From positions 1 through 64,000 of the IMG/VR virus record IMGVR_UViG_3300025070_000012: a DNA stretch of 64,000 bases, one strand, 5' to 3'. A program made the position numbers and the translations under genes. Positions within the stretch are counted from its first letter, which is position 1, and each line of letters starts with the position of its first letter. The notes below the pieces were generated by a model, which ran no database searches, was not told where the DNA came from, and saw only the letters and a list, made by a program, of their open reading frames with translations. Below are positions 8,010 to 14,459 of the stretch, in pieces. The DNA comes from a virus.

Positions 8010-8200
8010 GACGTAGATCGATTCATCCAATGGGGGAAGTTCTTTCCCCTGCGAACCCTTTGAAGTACTTACAGGTACGCATAAAAATGTTACGTGATGA
8101 ACGTGAGAAAAACGATGATGAAACTGCTCACATGATATTGGATAAATGTATAGACGAGTTATACGTAGTCTATGAATTACTGAAAAGGCAGGTAAAATGA
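8006..8200 (+). CDS. small helical protein, unknown
   Basis: A 64-residue protein. The GTG at 8006 overlaps the previous stop (GTGA), a typical coupled start; the in-frame ATG at 8030 is the alternative and would give 56 residues. Residues 20-64 are helical and charged (LRDEREKNDDETAHMILDKCIDELYVVYELL). No family was recognised. It overlaps the nucleotidyltransferase start by four bases. Confidence 0.5.
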   Translation: MRRRSIHPMGEVLSPANPLKYLQVRIKMLRDEREKNDDETAHMILDKCIDELYVVYELLKRQVK

Positions 8201-8604
8201 AAGTGGGTTTTACTGCATCTGCATTTGATTTGCTTCACGCTGGACACGTTCAGATGTTACGTGAAGCAAAGGATCAATGCGACTATTTGATATGTGGACT
8301 TCAGATTGATCCTATGGTTGATCGTCCGTCCAAGAACTCTCCCATCCAAACCGTTGTTGAGAGATACACGCAACTAAAAGCAATTAGTTACGTAGATGAG
8401 ATCATTCCGTACTTGACAGAGGCGGACTTAGATGATATACTGTCCATGTATCAAATCGACGTAAGAATCCTAGGCGTAGAATACAAAGAGAAAAACTTTA
8501 CTGGTTATGAAACTTGTAAGAAACGTGGGATCGAATTGTACTACAATAAACGTGACCATAGATTCTCTTCGTCCGATTTACGTAAAAGAGTATGTGAGAG
8601 GTAA
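8197..8604 (+). CDS. cytidylyltransferase (TagD/RfaE-like nucleotidyltransferase)
   Basis: A 135-residue HIGH-type nucleotidyltransferase. The N-terminus GFTASAFDLLHAGHVQML contains the HxGH motif (H14, H17) that binds the nucleotide triphosphate, and RFSSSDLRKR (122-131) corresponds to the RTxGxSTT-like C-terminal motif. Length fits glycerol-3-phosphate or sugar-phosphate cytidylyltransferases, which make CDP-activated intermediates. Residues RPSKNSPIQTVVERYTQL match the conserved segment after strand 3. It overlaps the upstream small gene and is two bases before the dehydrogenase, suggesting joint work in activated sugar or polyol metabolism. Confidence 0.85.
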   Translation: MKVGFTASAFDLLHAGHVQMLREAKDQCDYLICGLQIDPMVDRPSKNSPIQTVVERYTQLKAISYVDEIIPYLTEADLDDILSMYQIDVRILGVEYKEKNFTGYETCKKRGIELYYNKRDHRFSSSDLRKRVCER

Positions 8605-8606
8605 AC

Positions 8607-9476
8607 ATGGAACCAGTATTTGAAAAAGGTTACCCTTCTTTTGAAGCGGTAAACCGAAAACCATCCCAAAAGAAAAAGACTACAAACATAACAGTAGCAG
8701 GGTATGGTTACGTGGGTAAGGCAGTTATTAATGCTTTTTCTCAGGTGAAGTCAGTGAAGTATGATATTGTGGATCCACAGTATCGTGAATGGAACTTCCC
8801 TATTAAACAGGATTCAGACGGTGTCATCGTCTGTGTATCTACTCCAAAATCGTCTGATGGTTCTTGTGACATTACCAATGTGGTAAATGTTATTGATGAC
8901 TCACCAGACGTTCCTATCCTTATTAAGTCTACCATTAGTCTTGAGGGTTGGGAACAAATTAAAACCGCTTTTCCAGACAAACAGATTTCATTCAGCCCAG
9001 AGTTCCTTCGTGCGGAAACTGCATTGCATGATTTCGAAAACCAGAAGTATATGATTCTTGGTAATGATACATCAGATTCATTCTGGTCAAATTTGTTTAT
9101 AAAACGTTTTAAACGGATTCGCATCCACCACTGCACGAATGAAGAAGCTATTGCTGTCAAGTATGCAGAGAATGCATTCCTTGCACTGAAGGTAAGTTAC
9201 TTCAACCAACTATATGATTTCTGCAATAAAGCAAACGTTGACTTCAATGAGGTCAGGTATCACTTATGTTTAGATGAACGTATTGGAGATGATCATAGTT
9301 TTGTCACAGATGAACGTGGTTGGGGTGGACACTGTCTCCCCAAAGACACACAAGCCCTATTACATACTGCAAAACAATTCGAATCAAGTTTCTCATTAAT
9401 TGAGGAGGCGATAAAATATAATCAAAGAATTCGCCGAAAAGACTTGACAAAGGATGAGTTTTGGGGTATAGTATAG
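8607..9476 (+). CDS. UDP-glucose/GDP-mannose dehydrogenase-like, short form
   Basis: A 289-residue nucleotide-sugar dehydrogenase. The Rossmann motif is VAGYGYVGKAV (about residues 31-41). The central domain carries SPEFLRAETALHD and KYAENAFLALKVSYFNQ. The catalytic cysteine is C243 in GWGGHCLPKDT. Full-length family enzymes have about 400-450 residues; this one ends about 45 residues after the cysteine and lacks the C-terminal UDP-binding domain. It also has a 28-residue N-terminal extension. The oxidation of a UDP-sugar to a uronic acid is therefore uncertain. The last 35 bases contain a strong promoter for the clamp gene. Confidence 0.8.
   Translation: MEPVFEKGYPSFEAVNRKPSQKKKTTNITVAGYGYVGKAVINAFSQVKSVKYDIVDPQYREWNFPIKQDSDGVIVCVSTPKSSDGSCDITNVVNVIDDSPDVPILIKSTISLEGWEQIKTAFPDKQISFSPEFLRAETALHDFENQKYMILGNDTSDSFWSNLFIKRFKRIRIHHCTNEEAIAVKYAENAFLALKVSYFNQLYDFCNKANVDFNEVRYHLCLDERIGDDHSFVTDERGWGGHCLPKDTQALLHTAKQFESSFSLIEEAIKYNQRIRRKDLTKDEFWGIV
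9444..9472 (+). promoter_or_regulatory. strong sigma70-type promoter for the replication cluster
   Basis: TTGACA (9444-9449), a 17-base spacer and TATAGT (9467-9472), embedded in the last codons of the dehydrogenase gene and 35 bases before the gp45 start. Its box spacing equals that of the promoters at 4986 and 12798, which suggests a common early promoter class. Confidence 0.85.
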
Positions 9477-9506
9477 TTTGAATACTCACAAGGAGATATG
9501 TATATA

Positions 9507-10169
9507 ATGAAATTCAGTGAACGCACTCTTACGATTCTTAAGAGTTTTGCTACAATCAACAAGTCTATCCAGATGAAGGAAGGGAATGTCCTCAAGACAA
9601 TCACTCCCGAACGGACGTTGATTGCTAGCGCAACCATTCCAGATGAGATTCCATCTGACGCCTGTATCTACGATTTATCACGTTTTTTGTCGATTTTATC
9701 GCTTTATGCAGATGCCGATGTGGAGTTTCATGATAAATACTTTATTATTTCTGAAGGCAAACGCAGAACTAAATACCTATTCGCAGACGTTTCTATGATT
9801 CACGCAGCACCTGAGAAGGATGTCAAAATCCCTTCTAAGGATGTAGAAGTCGATGTCTCATGGGATGACATGCAATCTGTATTGAAGGCTGCAGGAGTTC
9901 TTCAGTTCAGTGAGATCGCATTTGTCGGTTCAAACGGCACATGTTATCTCAAAGCAATCGATAGTACTAATGAAGGGGCCGATGACTACGGTGTCGAAAT
10001 TGGTGATACTGCCGATGAGTTTAAGATTATCATCAAGACCGATAATCTTAAGTTACTGCCGCAAGACTATAGAGTTACGCTTTGCTCAAAAGGTATCTCT
10101 AAGTTTGAAGGTGACGATGTCACTTATTTTGTGGCAATTGATTCTAAGTCGACTTATAAAAAGGGGTAA
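9507..10169 (+). CDS. 45: sliding clamp gp45 (DNA polymerase processivity factor)
   Basis: A 220-residue clamp close in length to T4 gp45 (228). MKFSERTLTILKSFATINKSI matches the T4 N-terminus (MKLSKDTTALLKNFATIN), IYDLSRFLSILSLY matches IYDLNGFLGILSL, and the C-terminal FEGDDVTYFVAIDSKS matches FEGEHANYVVALEADS. It forms the ring that tethers gp43 and, in T4, also activates late transcription. ATG 9507 was chosen over ATG 9498 because AAGGAG (about 9490-9495) abuts the upstream codon but is well spaced for 9507. The A/U-rich start region is a plausible RegA target by analogy with T4. Confidence 0.95.
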   Translation: MKFSERTLTILKSFATINKSIQMKEGNVLKTITPERTLIASATIPDEIPSDACIYDLSRFLSILSLYADADVEFHDKYFIISEGKRRTKYLFADVSMIHAAPEKDVKIPSKDVEVDVSWDDMQSVLKAAGVLQFSEIAFVGSNGTCYLKAIDSTNEGADDYGVEIGDTADEFKIIIKTDNLKLLPQDYRVTLCSKGISKFEGDDVTYFVAIDSKSTYKKG

Positions 10170-10177
10170 AAAATACC

Positions 10178-10447
10178 ATGAACGAACAACAGCAAGCAGC
10201 AATGATGGGCACACAACAGCCTGTCGATCTTACACTACAGGACATTTCCACTGTAGTTCAAATTATTGATGCGGTCTCTCGACGAGGCGGTTTCGAGGGT
10301 CAGGAACTGGCGGGAGTTGGCGCTCTCCGCAATAAAATTGTGGCATACGTGAACCAACGTACACCTGTGCCAGACCCAACAGCAGAGGCAGATGTCGTCG
10401 AAGGCGATGTCCCACCAGACGCTCCACTGGCAGATAAAGTCCAGTAA
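10178..10447 (+). CDS. small protein between gp45 and gp44, unknown
   Basis: An 89-residue protein with a glutamine-rich N-terminus, a helical middle (QDISTVVQIIDAVSRRGGF) and an acidic, proline-rich C-terminal tail (VPDPTAEADVVEGDVPPDAPL). No domain was recognised. It has a ribosome binding site (AAGGGG) eight bases after the clamp stop and is the last gene before a strong terminator, so it should be made in step with gp45. Confidence 0.7.
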   Translation: MNEQQQAAMMGTQQPVDLTLQDISTVVQIIDAVSRRGGFEGQELAGVGALRNKIVAYVNQRTPVPDPTAEADVVEGDVPPDAPLADKVQ

Positions 10448-10494
10448 ACAATACCAAGAAGGGTAGAACCACTCAACGATGTTTCACATACCCA

Positions 10495-10533
10495 GAGGGG
10501 CGGGTTTCTAGACCGCCCCTCAAAGTCTTTTTT
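10495..10533 (+). terminator. intrinsic terminator after the clamp operon
   Basis: A nine-pair G+C-rich stem (GAGGGGCGG at 10495-10503 with CCGCCCCTC at 10513-10521), a nine-base loop and a T-rich tail ending TCTTTTTT at 10526-10533. It separates gp45 and its partner from gp44. Confidence 0.9.
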
Positions 10534-10557
10534 ATAATATGAACATGGTGGCGCAAT

Positions 10558-11517
10558 ATGCAAGAAGGTCTTACTACTAAAGTAAACGAAGTATTATGGG
10601 TGGAACGATACCGTCCTCAGTTGATTGAAGATACAATTCTTCCTCAACAAACAAAAGAAATCTTTCAAAAATTTATCAAGGATGAGAACGTACCAAACCT
10701 TCTCTTGACAGGTGGGCCTGGCGTAGGTAAGACTACAGTCGCAAAGGCAATGCTTGAAGAGATGGGTTGTGATTACATCGTAAAGAATGGATCACTCAAC
10801 GTTAACATCGATGCCGTTCGTTACGATATCTCAACATTTGCTTCTGCAGTCAGCTTGACAGGTGGACGCAAATATGTTATATTTGACGAGGCAGACTACC
10901 TACCATCCACTAATGTTCAACCTGCACTTCGTAACTTCATTGAGGAGTACTCTTCGAATTGTGGGTTCATCTTTACTTGTAACTTCAAGAACCGTATCAT
11001 CAGTCCTTTGAGGTCACGTCTCTCTGAGATAGACTTCTCTATTGACAATGAAGAGAAACCTGCACTCGCAGGGGCGTTCTACAAACGTGTTCTTGCAATC
11101 CTTGATCAAGAGGGTGTGTCATACGACAAGAAAGTCATTGCAAAGGTTGTACAGAAATACTTCCCAGACTTTCGTCGTGTACTTACCGAACTTCAATCCT
11201 ATGCTGCATCAGGTTCAATCGACGAAGGTATCTTTGTCAATCTGAAAGCAGAAAGTGTTGATGAACTGTTCTCTTATCTGAAGTCTAAGAACTTCACTGA
11301 GATGCGCAAGTGGGTTGCACGTAATTCTGATCAGGATATGAACGAGATGTTTCGTGCAATCTATGATGCTGCAGATGAACGTGTAGAGTTCCGTAGTATG
11401 CCAGGATTTGTAGTCACTACTGCAGATTACATGTACAAGGCAAACTTCGCCTCTGATAGTGAGATCAACATGGTGGCGTACTTGACAGAAATTATGATTG
11501 AAAGTGAATACAAGTAA
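10558..11517 (+). CDS. 44: clamp loader large subunit gp44 (AAA+ ATPase)
   Basis: A 319-residue AAA+ ATPase, the same size as T4 gp44 (319). Walker A is GGPGVGKTT (52-60), Walker B is VIFDEAD (107-113) and the arginine-finger region reads SPLRSRLSEIDF (149-160), with SRL instead of the usual SRC. The N-terminal WVERYRPQLIEDTILP is the standard clamp-loader opening. With gp62 it opens and loads the gp45 clamp using ATP. It starts just after a terminator with no good promoter in the gap, so expression probably depends on read-through or an unrecognised promoter. Confidence 0.95.
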   Translation: MQEGLTTKVNEVLWVERYRPQLIEDTILPQQTKEIFQKFIKDENVPNLLLTGGPGVGKTTVAKAMLEEMGCDYIVKNGSLNVNIDAVRYDISTFASAVSLTGGRKYVIFDEADYLPSTNVQPALRNFIEEYSSNCGFIFTCNFKNRIISPLRSRLSEIDFSIDNEEKPALAGAFYKRVLAILDQEGVSYDKKVIAKVVQKYFPDFRRVLTELQSYAASGSIDEGIFVNLKAESVDELFSYLKSKNFTEMRKWVARNSDQDMNEMFRAIYDAADERVEFRSMPGFVVTTADYMYKANFASDSEINMVAYLTEIMIESEYK

Positions 11518-11684
11518 TGTCGACAGAATGTTTCTACTGCGTAAAACAATTCGATAAAGAAGAGTCATTCAAGATGACTGTAGAAATGGCAGAAGGACAG
11601 GCAACTTATGATGTCTGTCCTTCATGCGCAAAAGAGTTTGATCTAATCTTACAGGGTATTGAGGAGGCGAAAAATGAAATTTAG
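11517..11684 (+). CDS. 55-residue zinc-ribbon-like protein
   Basis: A short gene whose ATG overlaps the gp44 stop (TAATG) and whose end overlaps the next start by eleven bases. Two CxxC knuckles, CFYC (C5, C8) and CPSC (C34, C37), are placed as in a small zinc ribbon and separated by 25 residues. The tight overlaps on both sides support real translation. Function is unknown; its place inside the replication cluster suggests a nucleic acid or loader-associated role. Confidence 0.75.
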   Translation: MSTECFYCVKQFDKEESFKMTVEMAEGQATYDVCPSCAKEFDLILQGIEEAKNEI

Positions 11685-11898
11685 TCACACCCATAATATT
11701 GATGGTTCATCAATTGAAATGAAATTAAATGAAGATGCAGACCTTGATGAGGTTCTTACTTCATTCACTGACTTCTTACGTGCAGTTGGATATGTAGTTT
11801 CTTATGACGAGGAACTGACATTCGTTGGATCGTATGAACGTGAGAAGATGCAGTATGATGCAATGGTAGATGATGAGGAGCACATGCTTCATGAGTAA
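11674..11898 (+). CDS. small acidic protein, unknown
   Basis: A 74-residue protein with a strong ribosome binding site (GAGGAGG at 11661-11667) directing ATG 11674. It is acidic and helical (residues DADLDEVLTSFTDFLRAVGY), ending in DDEEHMLHE. No family was recognised. It overlaps gp62 by eight bases and is therefore part of the 44-62 transcript; small acidic proteins in this slot are seen in other T4-like phages. Confidence 0.7.
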   Translation: MKFSHTHNIDGSSIEMKLNEDADLDEVLTSFTDFLRAVGYVVSYDEELTFVGSYEREKMQYDAMVDDEEHMLHE

Positions 11899-12301
11899 AG
11901 AGTTCTCGCCCTTTGACTTCATGAATGCTGCATCAGACTCTAAGAAAGATATCATTCGTGAGGCAGAGAACCCAGATCTTGCAGAGAAAGAATACTTATC
12001 GTATTCCTATGTTGTCAATCGTGGGTTCTCTTACTTTGAAGATACCATTCTTCATGCGAATGAGATGAACATCCGTTGGCCTATGTTAGACAACATGGCA
12101 GGCGCACAGTTCGATTATTATCGTGCATCACTACGCAAACGCAAACGGTTCTCCAAGTGGCACAAGGCAGAACCTAATGAAGATCTAGATGCCATCCAGA
12201 AGGTTTATGAATGCAACAGAACAGTTGCAAAACAGTATTACAAGGTTCTAAGTAAAGACCAGATGGAACATGTTTACGATAAGTTATTTGTTGGTGGTTA
12301 A
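11891..12301 (+). CDS. 62: clamp loader small subunit gp62
   Basis: A 136-residue protein, shorter than T4 gp62 (187) but of the compact form seen in marine T4-like phages. The N-terminus MSKEFSPFDFMNAASDSKKDI and the central YSYVVNRGFSYFEDTILHANEMN are typical. ATG 11891 was chosen over upstream in-frame codons lying within the previous gene. It completes the 44/62 loader and, as in T4, precedes regA. Confidence 0.85.
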   Translation: MSKEFSPFDFMNAASDSKKDIIREAENPDLAEKEYLSYSYVVNRGFSYFEDTILHANEMNIRWPMLDNMAGAQFDYYRASLRKRKRFSKWHKAEPNEDLDAIQKVYECNRTVAKQYYKVLSKDQMEHVYDKLFVGG

Positions 12302-12313
12302 AAAACACGTTTT

Positions 12314-12321
12314 GATAAATA
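12314..12321 (+). promoter_or_regulatory. late promoter candidate upstream of regA
   Basis: GATAAATA matches seven of eight bases of the T4 late element TATAAATA and lies 67 bases before the regA start in an 86-base gap. No -35 box is needed for this class. Confidence 0.45.
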
Positions 12322-12334
12322 CTTTCGTTGGTTA

Positions 12335-12346
12335 TGTTGATCAACA
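12335..12346. repeat. 12-bp palindrome in the regA leader
   Basis: TGTTGATCAACA is a perfect palindrome between the late promoter candidate and the regA start. A second pair of arms (GTTATG at 12331-12336 and CATAAC at 12352-12357) could form a wider hairpin around it. It may be an operator or an RNA structure for autogenous control. Confidence 0.4.
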
Positions 12347-12387
12347 CCACCCATAACAATAAATTATAAAAAAGGTGAACATGTATT

Positions 12388-12789
12388 ATGAACGAAGATA
12401 TTTTTAAGGGAGTTGGTGTCGAGATTGAATTACCCTCTGATGATAGTTTTTTAAAAATTAAAGAGACGCTCACAAGAATTGGTATTTCTTCACGAAAAGA
12501 AAAAAGACTGTATCAGTCTTGCCACATCCTACACAAAAAAGGCAGATATGCAATCCTTCATTTTAAGGAACTGTTTATACTAGATGGTAAACAGAATACT
12601 TTCACAGACGAGGACAAAGCACGCCGAAACACTATTGTAAATTTACTAGAAGAGTGGGAACTACTCAAGATCGTTGATAAAGAAAAAACCAAGGATCCAG
12701 TTGCCCCATTAAATCACATTAAGATCATTTCTTATAAAGAAAAAGATCAATGGGATCTTACAGTAAAATATAATATAGGAAGAAAGTAA
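12388..12789 (+). CDS. regA: translational repressor RegA
   Basis: A 133-residue protein clearly homologous to T4 RegA (122): FLKIKETLTRIGISSRKEKRLYQ aligns with FLKVKETLTRMGIANNKDKVLYQ, followed by SCHILHKKGRYAILHFKELF, DEDKARRNTIVNLLEEW and KYNIGRK. RegA binds A/U-rich ribosome binding sites of early mRNAs, including its own and those of clamp and loader genes, and blocks translation. An eleven-residue N-terminal extension (MNEDIFKGVGV) is the main difference. A 12-bp palindrome lies in its leader. Confidence 0.95.
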   Translation: MNEDIFKGVGVEIELPSDDSFLKIKETLTRIGISSRKEKRLYQSCHILHKKGRYAILHFKELFILDGKQNTFTDEDKARRNTIVNLLEEWELLKIVDKEKTKDPVAPLNHIKIISYKEKDQWDLTVKYNIGRK

Positions 12790-12797
12790 TTTTTTGG

Positions 12798-12828
12798 TTG
12801 ACATGACCTTCAATTTGTGATATAAATA
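12798..12828 (+). promoter_or_regulatory. composite early plus late promoter for hsp20
   Basis: TTGACA (12798-12803), a 17-base spacer and TATAAA (12821-12826), a near-ideal sigma70 promoter. The -10 box extends to TATAAATA (12821-12828), which is the exact T4 late promoter element. The same site could thus serve host polymerase early and the phage late factor afterwards. Confidence 0.8.
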
Positions 12829-12887
12829 ACATTGTACGCCGTTATCGGGTACATAACATCAATCTTGCTTAATAAAGGAGATAGCAA

Positions 12888-13337
12888 ATGAATACTCGCA
12901 GAATGACTGCCGACTTACTTAATGATCCATTTTTTATTGGGTTTGACCGTGTACTAGATCGTATGCATCAAACAGGATCAAGTCAACCAAACTACCCACC
13001 CTACAATATACGCAAAGTAGATGACGATAATTACGTCATTGAACTGGCACTTGCCGGATTCAACCAAGATGAACTTGATGTTGAAGTCAAGGACGGTGTA
13101 CTTACTGTAGAGGGTAAGAAAGACGAAAAGTCGGAAGCGCAATATCTACACAGAGGAATCAGTGCACGACAGTTCCGTAGAAAGTTTACTTTGTCGGATA
13201 CAATTGTAGTACGTGGTGCTGAATACCAAAACGGTATCCTTTACGTAGAACTTGAAAATGTGATCCCAGAGGAAAAGAAACCTCGAAAGATCTCTATTGG
13301 TTCAGTTGCTGGGAAGGAAGAACTTCTCACAGAATAA
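12888..13337 (+). CDS. hsp20: small heat shock protein, Hsp20/alpha-crystallin family
   Basis: A 149-residue Hsp20 chaperone. The N-terminal arm contains DPFFIGFDRVLDRM; the alpha-crystallin domain (about 38-130) includes YVIELALAGFNQDELDVEVKDG and VEGKKDE, and the C-terminal RKISIGS supplies the IxI anchor. Such proteins hold unfolding proteins in the cytoplasm and are common in marine T4-like phages, where a role in scaffolding or capsid folding has been proposed. It has a strong ribosome binding site (AAAGGAG) and its own promoter and terminator, so it is a single-gene unit. Confidence 0.95.
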   Translation: MNTRRMTADLLNDPFFIGFDRVLDRMHQTGSSQPNYPPYNIRKVDDDNYVIELALAGFNQDELDVEVKDGVLTVEGKKDEKSEAQYLHRGISARQFRRKFTLSDTIVVRGAEYQNGILYVELENVIPEEKKPRKISIGSVAGKEELLTE

Positions 13338-13348
13338 ATAATAACTCA

Positions 13349-13374
13349 GGGGGGATTTATTCCCCCCATTTTTA
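13349..13374 (+). terminator. intrinsic terminator after hsp20
   Basis: A six-pair all-GC stem (GGGGGG at 13349-13354 with CCCCCC at 13362-13367), a seven-base loop and ATTTTTA. The element AATAAATA at 13333-13340, one mismatch from the late box, lies just upstream and would start transcripts at the hairpin base. Confidence 0.85.
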
Positions 13375-13396
13375 CACACACAAACAGGAGAATAAA

Positions 13397-13603
13397 ATGA
13401 ACGAATACATGTCTAATATGTGGATTGACGCAATCCAGAATGCAAAACGAGGTTGGGTATCAACTTGGGTGAAAGATGAAACACTCAGTAAACCCTTGAA
13501 TGATTTTATCGACACTCAAACCGCATTTACAAAAGCGTCCTTTAAACAAATCAATGAATTTTCTAATGCAACAGGCGAGATGCTCGCTAAGGTGGTGAAG
13601 TGA
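13397..13603 (+). CDS. small phasin-like protein A
   Basis: A 68-residue helical protein with a good ribosome binding site (CAGGAG). The C-terminal KASFKQINEFSNATGEMLAKVVK has the amphipathic helix pattern seen in phasins, proteins that coat polyhydroxyalkanoate granules. The match is weak. It overlaps the next gene at TGATG and the two may act as a pair. Confidence 0.5.
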   Translation: MNEYMSNMWIDAIQNAKRGWVSTWVKDETLSKPLNDFIDTQTAFTKASFKQINEFSNATGEMLAKVVK

Positions 13604-13836
13604 TGTCTAATAAAAATCCATTCGAAATCCGTTCTGAGATGTTGCAACTTGCAAAAGACTACATGGATCAACAGTATCATATGAACGTACAGTTCGCTGA
13701 GAAAATGATGGATCAAGGCAAGATGCAGATGGAAGAGTTTCAGAAAGTAACTGAAATGTATTCTGTACAAGACCTCATGGAGAAGGCAAAAGAGATGTAC
13801 AGTTTCGTTAGTAAACGAGATGATACAAAAGAATAA
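13603..13836 (+). CDS. small phasin-like protein B
   Basis: A 77-residue protein read from the ATG at 13603 that shares a base with the previous stop; a GTG three bases earlier is the alternative. It is rich in methionine and helical (QFAEKMMDQGKMQMEEFQKVTEMY, then DLMEKAKEMYSFV), again resembling phasins. A strong UUCG terminator follows, so it ends the hsp20-distal operon. Function is unknown. Confidence 0.5.
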   Translation: MSNKNPFEIRSEMLQLAKDYMDQQYHMNVQFAEKMMDQGKMQMEEFQKVTEMYSVQDLMEKAKEMYSFVSKRDDTKE

Positions 13837-13840
13837 TTCA

Positions 13841-13866
13841 AAGGTCTCTTCGGAGACCTTTTTTTT
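13841..13866 (+). terminator. intrinsic terminator with UUCG tetraloop
   Basis: An eight-pair stem (AAGGTCTC with GAGACCTT) closed by the very stable C(TTCG)G tetraloop and followed by six more T residues. It ends the small-protein operon. Confidence 0.95.
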
Positions 13867-13942
13867 GCGAACAAGTTGTCACACTTTCCAAATTTGCATA
13901 ACGCCTATTCCAAATTGGTAAGGGTTATTTACCTATTTCTGT

Positions 13943-13950
13943 ACTAAATA
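13943..13950 (+). promoter_or_regulatory. late promoter candidate for the DUF1127 operon
   Basis: ACTAAATA (consensus TATAAATA) in the 163-base gap after the terminator. Its expected start leaves a leader of about 70 bases before ATG 14030. That leader holds AAGGAG followed by ATG-TAG (13972-13977), a start codon directly followed by a stop. The rest of the gap shows only a small hairpin (GGTAA/TTACC, about 13917-13932). Confidence 0.5.
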
Positions 13951-14029
13951 AATGTGTGGAAAAGGAGTAAAATGTAGATCGCCTACGCTCGGATTAACAC
14001 ACACATTTATCATACATTTGGAGAACAAA

Positions 14030-14281
14030 ATGACACAAGCTATACTAGCAGCACATGGTTATACAACCAGATCAATCGAACTGATCATCAACGCCTTCAG
14101 AGACTTTAGAAATTGGAGAATTGAACGTAGAGCAATTCGAGAAACTGAAAAAGCACTCAGCAAACTATCAGATGCAGATCTTATGGATATCGGTATCTCA
14201 AGAGGCGACATTTATTCCATCGCACGTAAAAAAGATACAATCGAACACTGCGTTAATACAAATCTAAGAGGGTGGGTCTAA
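14030..14281 (+). CDS. DUF1127 family small protein
   Basis: An 83-residue protein. The start at ATG 14030 is supported by GGAGAAC; a longer reading from 13952 crosses the leader and is unlikely. FRNWRIERRAIRETEKALSKL followed by DADLMDIGISRGDIYSIA is the hallmark of DUF1127 (YjiS-like), arginine-rich proteins abundant in alphaproteobacteria. Some host members bind RNA and influence phosphate and carbon metabolism. Its presence points to a proteobacterial host and possible host-derived regulation. Confidence 0.8.
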   Translation: MTQAILAAHGYTTRSIELIINAFRDFRNWRIERRAIRETEKALSKLSDADLMDIGISRGDIYSIARKKDTIEHCVNTNLRGWV

Positions 14282-14454
14282 TGACAACATTAGTAGCAAA
14301 CTATGTTTTCTCACCGTTGTCGGGATTGTGGTCTTCCTTAGATCGGTATACCCAGATGATGGGTTACAGCAGAGCGGCTTCGGAACTCGCAAGGATGGGT
14401 ATGCACGAGGAATCGAAAGCGTGTATGATGGAAATCAAAAAACTATATAAATAA
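14281..14454 (+). CDS. small protein downstream of DUF1127 protein
   Basis: A 57-residue protein starting at ATG 14281 (TAATG overlap). It has a hydrophobic N-terminus (TTLVANYVFSPLSGLWSSL) and ends in SRAASELARMGMHEESKACM, a helix pattern seen in small alphaproteobacterial proteins that accompany DUF1127. The function is unknown. Its last codons and stop form an exact late promoter element. Confidence 0.6.
   Translation: MTTLVANYVFSPLSGLWSSLDRYTQMMGYSRAASELARMGMHEESKACMMEIKKLYK
14446..14453 (+). promoter_or_regulatory. exact late promoter element ahead of a leaderless start
   Basis: TATAAATA formed by the last codons of the upstream gene. The usual start site, about six bases downstream, would fall at or next to ATG 14460, and no Shine-Dalgarno precedes that ATG. 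Confidence 0.5.
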
Positions 14455-14459
14455 TTTTC

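Noticed and set aside
10533-10538. TATAAT shortly before gp44
   Set aside because: No -35 box is found at a suitable distance and the sequence is the tail of the upstream terminator.
11482-11510. TTGACA with a 17-base spacer to TGAATA near the end of gp44
   Set aside because: The -10 box is poor and the site lies in coding sequence; the zinc-ribbon gene is already coupled to gp44.
13867-13920. A weak sigma70-like TTGTCA ... TAACGC pair after the UUCG terminator
   Set aside because: The -10 box departs too far from consensus; the ACTAAATA late element downstream explains the operon better.
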